DNA of 32,343 nucleotides from an uncultured Actinomycetes bacterium (GTDB lineage: Bacteria > Actinomycetota > Acidimicrobiia > Acidimicrobiales > Ilumatobacteraceae), in contig CAIQJP010000054.1 of assembly GCA_903872155.1 (NCBI GenBank), positions 1 through 32,343 of the forward strand. Reading direction: 5' to 3'. A model generated the notes under the pieces. That model searched no databases. It saw only the letters and a program-made list of their open reading frames with translations, and was not told where the DNA came from. Each line of letters starts with the position of its first letter. Within the stretch, counting starts at the first letter, position 1. A program made the translations under genes and the position numbers. Below, piece by piece: positions 26,660-32,343 of the stretch.

Positions 26660-26681
26660 TACACAAGTCACTAATTGTGTA
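26660..26681. promoter_or_regulatory. Candidate operator upstream of the IclR-family gene
   Basis: TACACAA and TTGTGTA form exact 7-bp inverted arms around an 8-base spacer. The site ends 14 bp before the regulator ATG at 26696, in the comF/iclR divergent region, and follows an AT-rich stretch with a possible -35 element TTGAGC near 26636. Autoregulation by the IclR protein is the simplest reading; this is inferred. Confidence 0.5.
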
Positions 26682-26695
26682 GAGTTCTAGTCCTT

Positions 26696-27391
26696 ATGGC
26701 TGTCAAAACTCTGCAAACCGTCGAAAATGCTCTCGCGGTCCTTGAAGTCGTCGCGGAATTGCAACCCATTGGTGTCTCGGCACTTGCTCGCCACATGAAC
26801 ATGGACAAGAACACTGCTCAACGCATTTTGATCACGCTTGGAGCAAGTGGCTACATCCAAAAGCAAGCTCATGGAGCCGCATGGGAATTGACACCTCGTG
26901 TTTTGACTTTGTCAAATCGGGTTGCGGTCAATTTACGCAACAGCGCGCGCCACCAATTACAAGAACTTTCTCAAGTCATTGGAGAGACTGCTTTGTTGTG
27001 GCAGTTCACCTTTGATGGCACCGACTTAAATGCAACCTTGCTTGACAAAGTTGACAGCAAACACGATGTCAAGATCACAATGGAGATCGGCAAACGCGTT
27101 CTCGTGAGAGAAGACTCCTCCGAGACCACTAACGTGCGCACGCTGATCAAACAATTCCCCACCGGCGAGTCAGCCTGGTTGAGCGCTGCCAATGATGACC
27201 GTCCGCGTTATTTTCATATCACCCCAGGACACCCAAGTTCGATCGCGATCGGCAGCGTGATCTATGACGGTCCAGCACAACCCATCGCTTCGATTTCCGT
27301 CGTCGGACCAAAAGAACGAATCTCGCCCGACTGTTACAAGGTGATGGGCGAAAAAACTGCTGCCGCAGCACGCATTCTGAGCGGCATCTAA
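26696..27391 (+). CDS. IclR-family transcriptional regulator
   Basis: A 231-residue regulator with an N-terminal winged helix-turn-helix (about 1-65: QTVENALAVLEVVAEL, GVSALARHMNMDKNTAQRILITLGASGYI) and a C-terminal GAF-like effector domain, as in IclR. The effector domain is more divergent than usual, lacking the common small-residue and Cys motifs of aromatic-pathway members. ATG 26696 (MAVKTLQTVEN) is preferred over a GTG at 26675 because it fits the family N terminus and leaves the palindrome outside the gene. Its stop directly abuts the stop of the convergent yczE-like gene (TAATTA). The target genes are unknown; no IclR-type catabolic operon is adjacent. Confidence 0.88.
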   Translation: MAVKTLQTVENALAVLEVVAELQPIGVSALARHMNMDKNTAQRILITLGASGYIQKQAHGAAWELTPRVLTLSNRVAVNLRNSARHQLQELSQVIGETALLWQFTFDGTDLNATLLDKVDSKHDVKITMEIGKRVLVREDSSETTNVRTLIKQFPTGESAWLSAANDDRPRYFHITPGHPSSIAIGSVIYDGPAQPIASISVVGPKERISPDCYKVMGEKTAAAARILSGI

Positions 27392-28009
27392 TTATCTCTT
27401 TTGATCGCTCAGTAGTCGCATTTCAAAGCGCGGCAAGATCAATTGCACAAGTGGCCCGATACCGAACATAAAGATCAATGTTCCGATACCGATTGAGCCA
27501 CCCAAAAACAGCCCGGCGACCATCACCGTCAGTTCAACTACTGTTCGCGCTACTCGAATACTGATCTGACGTCCTCTGATTGAATACTTTGACAATCCCA
27601 GCATCAAACCATCACGCGGCCCTGATCCAAGACCTGCACCGATATACAAAGCAGAGCCGAGACCGATCACTAAGACTCCGGCAACCACCATCAGTGCACG
27701 AATCACGAGTAAATCTGGTTCACCAATCAGCGGCTTGGTGAGATTCACAACAAAGCCAATTTCTAGCGCATTGAGAATGGTGCCGACTCCGGGTCGTTGT
27801 CGTAGCGGGATCCATAACAACAAAAGCAAAAGTCCGACACCCTCAATCACCAGACCGATTGAAATGTCCAACTTCTCCGATAGTCCCTTATGGAAAATGT
27901 CCCACGGGGCGAGCCCAAGATTGGCCCGTAAAAACAAAGTGATTCCGAAACCGAAAAAAGCTAGCCCAGTGATACACCGGGCTAGCTTTTCTGCGTACAA
28001 CTTTGGCAT
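27392..28009 (-). CDS. YczE/YitT-like integral membrane protein
   Basis: A 205-residue protein with about five hydrophobic helices. GLAFFGFGITLFLRANLGLAPWDIFHKGLS near the N terminus and YIGAGLGSGPRDGLMLGLS in the middle are the repeated signature of the YczE/YyaS membrane family. Function in this family is not established. The ATG shares one base with the ahcY stop (TAATG), so it is probably translated by re-initiation. Codons 7-19 contain an intrinsic-terminator hairpin (27954-27990), so full-length mRNA may be rare. The segment encoded by the hairpin leads straight into the conserved family motif, which supports the upstream start. Confidence 0.82.
   Translation of the reverse strand: MPKLYAEKLARCITGLAFFGFGITLFLRANLGLAPWDIFHKGLSEKLDISIGLVIEGVGLLLLLLWIPLRQRPGVGTILNALEIGFVVNLTKPLIGEPDLLVIRALMVVAGVLVIGLGSALYIGAGLGSGPRDGLMLGLSKYSIRGRQISIRVARTVVELTVMVAGLFLGGSIGIGTLIFMFGIGPLVQLILPRFEMRLLSDQKR
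27954..27990 (-). terminator. Intrinsic terminator of ahcY lying inside the start of the yczE-like gene
   Basis: On the minus strand AAAAGCTAGCCC (27990-27979) and GGGCTAGCTTTT (27967-27956) form a perfect 12-bp stem around an 11-base loop, and the T run extends to six. It begins 18 bp past the ahcY stop. It falls within codons 7-19 of the next gene. Confidence 0.8.
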
Positions 28010-29460
28010 TAGTAGCGGTAACGCTCGGGCTTGAATGGTCCCGAAGGAGCGATACCCAAGTAGTCGGCTTGCTCGTCGGTCAACTTGGTCAACTTGGCAC
28101 CAAGTGCACCTAGGTGCAATGACGCAACTTTCTCATCAAGATGCTTCGGCAAAACATACACGCCGAGCGGATACGCCGCGAGGTTCGTGAACAACTCGAT
28201 TTGTGCGATGACTTGGTTGGAGAATGAACAACTCATCACGAAACTCGGGTGACCAGTTGCGCAACCGAGGTTGACCAAACGTCCCTCGGCCAACACGATG
28301 ATCGCGTGACCATCGGGGAATGACCACAAGTCGGTTCCGGGCTTCAATTCATCGCGTGTTGCACCGCTTCGAGCCAATCCGGCCATATCAATTTCGGAGT
28401 CGAAGTGGCCGATGTTGCAGACAATTGCGTTGTGCTTCATCTTGAGCATGTGCTCAATCGTGATGATGTGATCGTTACCAGTTGCAGAAACGAAAATGTC
28501 AACTTCACCAATGATGTCTTCAAGAGTGGTCACTTGGTAACCCTCCATCGCCGCCTGCAAAGCATTGATGGGGTCGACCTCAGTGACAATCACTCGAGCA
28601 CCTTGGCCACGCAACGCTTGCGCACAACCCTTGCCCACATCTCCGTAGCCACAAACTACGGCAATCTTGCCGGCGATCATGACGTCAGTTGCACGACAGA
28701 TTGCGTCAATCAATGAGTGACGGCATCCGTACAAGTTGTCGAACTTCGACTTGGTGACTGAGTCGTTCACATTGATCGCGGGGAACAACAACTCATTGCG
28801 CTCAGCCATTTTGTACAAGCGCATCACGCCAGTGGTCGTTTCTTCGGTGACACCCTTGATATCTGCAGCCATACGTGTCCACTTCGTTGGATCGGTCTTG
28901 AGACCGCGCTGCAACAAACCAAGAACAATCGCTAACTCAGCATTTGATGCAGTCGTCGGATCGGGAACTTCGCCCGACTTCTCGTACTCAACACCCTTGT
29001 GTAACAACAACGTGGCGTCTCCACCATCGTCAAGAATCATGTTTGGGCCGTCGCCATCGGGCCACGTCATCATCTGTTCGGTGCACCACCAGTACTCTTC
29101 GAGAGTCTCACCCTTCCAGGCGAACACTGGCACACCTGATGGGTTGTCAACAGTTCCGTTTGGGCCAACAGCGATTGCTGCTGCTGCATGATCTTGTGTC
29201 GAGAAAATATTGCATGATGCCCAGCGAACTTCGGCACCGAGCTCAACCAAGGTCTCAATCAGCACAGCAGTCTGAATAGTCATGTGCAGCGAACCCGAGA
29301 TTCGTGCACCTTTCAAAGGCTTGGTTGCTCCGTATTCTTTGCGCAACGCGCGAAGACCGGGCATTTCATGTTCGGCTAGGTGGATTTCTTTGCGGCCAAA
29401 TGGGGCCATCGATAGATCGGCGACGCGAAAGTCTTTGCGATCAGCAAAAGAGGTGGACAT
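28009..29460 (-). CDS. ahcY: Adenosylhomocysteinase
   Basis: Cytosolic NAD-dependent enzyme that splits S-adenosylhomocysteine into adenosine and homocysteine, relieving product inhibition of methyltransferases. The 483-residue protein has [36 protein letters not shown], the NAD-binding [49 protein letters not shown] and a C terminus ending KPERYRY, as in the family. An open frame extends to 29553, but ATG 29460 is chosen because AAGGAG (29468-29473) lies seven bases upstream and [17 protein letters not shown] matches the usual start. A 198-bp leader separates it from the Trm112-like gene. A terminator lies just past its stop. Confidence 0.97.
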   Translation of the reverse strand: MSTSFADRKDFRVADLSMAPFGRKEIHLAEHEMPGLRALRKEYGATKPLKGARISGSLHMTIQTAVLIETLVELGAEVRWASCNIFSTQDHAAAAIAVGPNGTVDNPSGVPVFAWKGETLEEYWWCTEQMMTWPDGDGPNMILDDGGDATLLLHKGVEYEKSGEVPDPTTASNAELAIVLGLLQRGLKTDPTKWTRMAADIKGVTEETTTGVMRLYKMAERNELLFPAINVNDSVTKSKFDNLYGCRHSLIDAICRATDVMIAGKIAVVCGYGDVGKGCAQALRGQGARVIVTEVDPINALQAAMEGYQVTTLEDIIGEVDIFVSATGNDHIITIEHMLKMKHNAIVCNIGHFDSEIDMAGLARSGATRDELKPGTDLWSFPDGHAIIVLAEGRLVNLGCATGHPSFVMSCSFSNQVIAQIELFTNLAAYPLGVYVLPKHLDEKVASLHLGALGAKLTKLTDEQADYLGIAPSGPFKPERYRY

Positions 29461-29658
29461 GGGTGGACTCCTTATGAGGTCATTGACATGATGTGCATTA
29501 CACGGGGTTGCGCAAACAACGATGTCGACCGAGGGTCGCATCTTGTCTTGCACTATCCCGGGCCGGGGCCTGCTGGCACCGATCTGTCAGCCCGATGTCA
29601 CGAGTGTAGACCGCTCAAAGTCGGCCTTTGTGACACTGTCGCCTATGACACGCCCGAT
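29461..29658 (-). promoter_or_regulatory. 198-nt leader/promoter region of ahcY
   Basis: Longest clearly non-coding gap in the window. It ends in a good Shine-Dalgarno (AAGGAG, 29468-29473). TGTCAC and GTGACA arms and a GC-rich CCCGGCCCGGG element suggest RNA structure in the middle, but I could not fit the SAH, SAM-I or SAM-IV riboswitch consensus. No clear -35/-10 pair is assigned. Confidence 0.45.
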
Positions 29659-29892
29659 TCAGCGTCCGGTGGTCTTGACTCCGCCAGCGGCGATCTTGGC
29701 CATGATGCGTTCGTGTTCAGCCGAAGAAACCACTTCAGACTCATCAACCAACATCACCGCGATACCTTCACGGATGCTGTAACGCCGCTGCAAACGCGGG
29801 TTATACAAGGCATCTTCATCATCAAGCATGTACAAAACACCCTTATCGACAGGGCACGCTAAGACATTTGCTAGTTCGGGATCGATGGGCAT
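29659..29892 (-). CDS. Trm112-family small protein
   Basis: A 77-residue protein with the Trm112 plan: IDPELANVLACPVDKGVLYML at the start, then RRYSIREGIAVMLVDES. In other organisms Trm112 proteins partner methyltransferases. Bacterial members often keep a CPxC/CxxC zinc site; here only one Cys (CPVD) remains, so zinc binding is unlikely. It lies 14 bp downstream of the phosphomutase gene and is probably in the same transcript. The role here is unknown. Confidence 0.8.
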   Translation of the reverse strand: MPIDPELANVLACPVDKGVLYMLDDEDALYNPRLQRRYSIREGIAVMLVDESEVVSSAEHERIMAKIAAGGVKTTGR

Positions 29893-29906
29893 AAGAACTC
29901 CTTGTT

Positions 29907-31271
29907 TCAGACTGAGGTTATTGCCGCAAGTAACTCGGCCACACGGTTATCGCATTCGTCGCGATCGGGGGCTTCAAGATTGAGGCGTAAAAGCGGTTCG
30001 GTATTTGACGGACGTAAGTTAAACCACCAGGGTCCGCAATCGACAGTGAGACCGTCAAGGCGATCTTGAGGGAATGATCCAAACTTCTGAGAGACCGACT
30101 CGATCACAACGGCGGGGTCGTCCACCTGAGTATTAATCTCACCACTTGACGAGTACCGCTCGTACGAACGACGAATTTCGCTCAGTGGTTCTCCGACACG
30201 ACTCATTTCTTCAAGCATCAACATCGTGGCAATGAGTCCGCTATCGGCACGGTAGTTATCTTTGAAGTAGTAGTGAGCTGAATGCTCTCCTCCAAATACC
30301 GCCCCGGTTTCGGCCATCATTTGCTTGATGAACGAATGTCCCACCTTGGTGCGCACGGGCACTCCGCCATGTTCACGAATGACTTCGGGGACCGCACGGC
30401 TACAAATCAGATTGTGCAAAATGGTGGCACCGGGAGTCTTGCGCAACATACTTGTCGCCAAGACACCAGTTGTCGTTGAGCCAGAAAGTCCACGACCAAG
30501 TTCGTCGGTCACGAATACTCGATCGGCATCTCCGTCAAACGCTAAACCAATGTCGAATCCACCAGATGCAACGCGAGCCTGAAGATCGCGCTGGTTGGCT
30601 GCCTGTAAAGGATCAGCTGGGTGATTCGGGAAAGTTCCATCGAGTTCGCCATACATCACTTCAAGTTCGAGACGTGGCAATCGTTCGAACACTGCTGGCA
30701 CAACGAGTCCGCCCATTCCATTGGCAGTGTCGGCGACGACACGCATTGGCCGAATTGTTGCTGGGTCAATAAACGACACCACATGATCGACAAATGCCGA
30801 CAATAAATCACGTTCAGTTGTTCGGCCAGCACGCGCCGCGTGAACAGGCTTGGAACCATCAAGAATTTTCTGGGCAATGTCTTTGACTTCGGCAAGCCCA
30901 GTGTCGACGCCGACTGGACGAGCTCCTGACAAACACAACTTGATGCCGTTGTATTGAGCCGGGTTATGCGATGCAGTGAACATGGCGCCGGGCGCATCGA
31001 GCTTGCCGGCTGCGAAATACAACAAGTCAGTCGAAGCCAAACCGATGTCAATGACATCGACACCTTGTTCCATCAAACCTTGAGCAAAAGCCGCCACCAA
31101 TTCAGGTCCAGTTGGTCGCATGTCTCGTGCCACGATTGCCACACTGGTCTTGGTGAATTGCGCAAATCCAACGCCCAATGCGTAAGCAACCTCGGCGTCA
31201 AACTGATCGGGGACGGTGCCCCGAACGTCATATGCCTTGACAATTTGATCGAGTGAAAATTTTGATGACAT
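29907..31271 (-). CDS. manB: Phosphomannomutase/phosphoglucomutase
   Basis: Alpha-D-phosphohexomutase interconverting hexose 6- and 1-phosphates, probably mannose (precursor of GDP-mannose and mannolipids) or glucose. The 454-residue protein has the four expected domains: KAYDVRGTVP, the phosphoserine loop TASHNPAQYNGIK (Ser 101), the metal loop AFDGDADRV, the sugar-binding GGEHSAHYYFKDNY, and the phosphate-binding RPSNTEPLLRLNLE. The GEHSAHYYF loop is that of the dual-specificity PMM/PGM group. It precedes the Trm112-like gene, in an arrangement recalling actinobacterial manB loci. The upstream gap to the membrane-protein gene is 61 bp. Confidence 0.94.
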   Translation of the reverse strand: MSSKFSLDQIVKAYDVRGTVPDQFDAEVAYALGVGFAQFTKTSVAIVARDMRPTGPELVAAFAQGLMEQGVDVIDIGLASTDLLYFAAGKLDAPGAMFTASHNPAQYNGIKLCLSGARPVGVDTGLAEVKDIAQKILDGSKPVHAARAGRTTERDLLSAFVDHVVSFIDPATIRPMRVVADTANGMGGLVVPAVFERLPRLELEVMYGELDGTFPNHPADPLQAANQRDLQARVASGGFDIGLAFDGDADRVFVTDELGRGLSGSTTTGVLATSMLRKTPGATILHNLICSRAVPEVIREHGGVPVRTKVGHSFIKQMMAETGAVFGGEHSAHYYFKDNYRADSGLIATMLMLEEMSRVGEPLSEIRRSYERYSSSGEINTQVDDPAVVIESVSQKFGSFPQDRLDGLTVDCGPWWFNLRPSNTEPLLRLNLEAPDRDECDNRVAELLAAITSV

Positions 31272-31332
31272 GACGGGCTGAACCCTATCGCTGACTGTTC
31301 GGGCCCTGGGGCGATTTCACGGTTTCCCCTGA

Positions 31333-32343
31333 TCAGAGGTCCGTCAAGACTTCTTTCGGACGTCGATCTCGGCGCCACATGACGAACAGACTGACGAACC
31401 CCACAATCGTTAACAGATAGGCAAAACGGTCGACAAAACTGGCCTGGAAATGCATGGAAACTTCGTTCGATGTCGGAACGACCACCATCATGTTCGGGGC
31501 AACGCGATACGGACCCTCGGCCCCCGACACTTGCCAGTTCGGGAAATAACTCACACGAACCAAAACGGGAACTCCAATTTTGTCAACCGAGAATGACACT
31601 GAGTCTTCACCGATTTTGACATCGGAAACAACGGCTGGTTCAACTTTCGTCGGCACGATCTGTTGCACTGGCTTGACGACATCTACTTTTCGTGAGTCTG
31701 ATCCGGGTTCGCCTTCGCGCACCGACATATCAACCGCGACATCAATACGTTGCCATTCCTTCGGACCACCCGCAGCAGGCAACGCATCCCATTCAGTTCG
31801 ATTTTGCAACCAACTCGTACCCAATTCGAGCCAACGTTCTCGCAAGTCACCTGAACGCTCATTCACCACGACTGGCAAAGTGTCGAGCGGAACGACAATG
31901 TCGGCGTTACCAACCGCATAGATATGCCATGGGCCACTTGTTTCAAGAGCCGTGAGTCCTCCATCATTCGCTGCCACTTCATCGGCTTTCGCAATCGCTT
32001 CGGGAGTCACCGCCATGTAATAACTAATTCCAAGTTCTTGCATGTACGACACGCCCACAGCGGCATCGTTATTGACATACCGCAGTTCTCTCACTGGGTT
32101 TGACGATTGCTTTGACATCGCTCCAGCAGCCAAGAAGTGATACGGAGTCGTTCCTGCGGCTTCAAAGAACAGACCTTCGCTCGAGCCGATACACCCATCA
32201 GTCCAGAAAGGCAGCAACATCAAGGCCATCGTTGTTCCGTACTTGTCGTTTCCACCAAAATTTTCCCATAAGGCGCGCCCGCATCCGCGTGTATCGCCAA
32301 TGCTCTTCATGGTTTGAATCACGCCGTAGTACTCGCCGTACGA
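31333..32343 (-). CDS. C-terminal part of a large membrane protein, 5'-truncated by the window edge
   Basis: The frame is open to the last base of the window, so the GTG at 32322 is internal and the true start lies outside. At least 336 residues are visible: a mostly extracytoplasmic region with SYYMAVTPEAIAKADE, PWHIYAVGNADIVVPLDTLPVVV, YFPNWQVSGAEGPYRVAPNMMVVVP and SNEVSMHFQASFVDRFAYLL, then one hydrophobic helix (YLLTIVGFVSLFVMW) and a short basic cytosolic tail. The FPNWQVSGAEGPYRVAPN stretch is common near the end of large YfhO-like or arabinofuranosyltransferase-like actinobacterial membrane proteins. That class is a suggestion only. The gene lies upstream of manB on the same strand, compatible with a cell-envelope polysaccharide role. 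Confidence 0.7.
   Translation of the reverse strand, partial: SYGEYYGVIQTMKSIGDTRGCGRALWENFGGNDKYGTTMALMLLPFWTDGCIGSSEGLFFEAAGTTPYHFLAAGAMSKQSSNPVRELRYVNNDAAVGVSYMQELGISYYMAVTPEAIAKADEVAANDGGLTALETSGPWHIYAVGNADIVVPLDTLPVVVNERSGDLRERWLELGTSWLQNRTEWDALPAAGGPKEWQRIDVAVDMSVREGEPGSDSRKVDVVKPVQQIVPTKVEPAVVSDVKIGEDSVSFSVDKIGVPVLVRVSYFPNWQVSGAEGPYRVAPNMMVVVPTSNEVSMHFQASFVDRFAYLLTIVGFVSLFVMWRRDRRPKEVLTDL

Noticed and set aside
29461-29553. Extended N terminus of ahcY
   Set aside because: The extra 31 residues have no family similarity, and a good Shine-Dalgarno supports ATG 29460.
29500-29620. SAM-IV or SAH riboswitch in the ahcY leader
   Set aside because: A GTGCCAGC...GCCCCGG stretch recalls SAM-IV, but the remaining core (GGCAACC, closing stems) is missing, and the SAH core GAGGAGCGCTGC is absent.

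Overview
The window reads as a moderate-GC (about 50% by eye) chromosomal segment of an actinobacterium, probably of the class Acidimicrobiia. This placement is an inference. It rests on mycobacterial-type steroid genes, GpgS, a group II truncated haemoglobin, actinobacterial DUF4389, MenB, and the secA-prfB-ftsE-ftsX block, all in a GC range lower than Mycobacterium. Genes are dense, often overlap by 1-4 bases, and frequently start with GTG. I see no rRNA, tRNA, CRISPR array, insertion sequence or prophage, and no gene-free stretch over 300 bases.

Region 1 (1-8545) is a steroid side-chain degradation locus that corresponds closely to the mycobacterial igr operon plus fadA5. One plus-strand operon encodes an acyl-CoA dehydrogenase (cut by the window start), a ChsH2-like MaoC/DUF35 protein, a FadE28/ChsE1-like subunit, a ChsH1-like MaoC hydratase subunit, an Ltp2-like aldolase, a CYP125-like P450 and a FadA5-like thiolase. 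A convergent minus-strand gene supplies a FadE29/ChsE2-like subunit. Together these could oxidise the terminal side-chain carbon of a sterol (CYP125), thiolyse the C24 intermediate (FadA5), dehydrogenate the C22 propanoyl-CoA side chain (ChsE1-ChsE2), hydrate it (ChsH1-ChsH2) and cleave it by retro-aldol reaction (Ltp2-DUF35). A perfect 19-bp palindrome lies before the minus-strand FadE gene.

Region 2 (8646-13054) holds a RibD C-terminal-like reductase, glucosyl-3-phosphoglycerate synthase (gpgS), a very divergent dihydropteroate-synthase-like gene, folK and folB, and a hydantoinase/carbamoylase-type M20 amidase.

Region 3 (13083-18302) holds an aquaporin-family channel, an L,D-transpeptidase lipoprotein, a DUF4389 membrane protein followed by a strong intrinsic terminator, menB, a SpoU/TrmH RNA methyltransferase and purU.

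Region 4 (18322-26580) holds a truncated haemoglobin overlapping an enoyl-CoA hydratase gene, then the conserved minus-strand block secA-prfB-ftsE-ftsX, a HAD hydrolase and comF.

Region 5 (26696-32343) holds an IclR regulator with a candidate operator, a YczE-type membrane protein, ahcY, a Trm112-like small protein, a phosphomannomutase/phosphoglucomutase, and the C-terminal part of a membrane protein that runs off the window. The start of yczE overlaps the ahcY stop codon, and its first codons contain a convincing intrinsic terminator.
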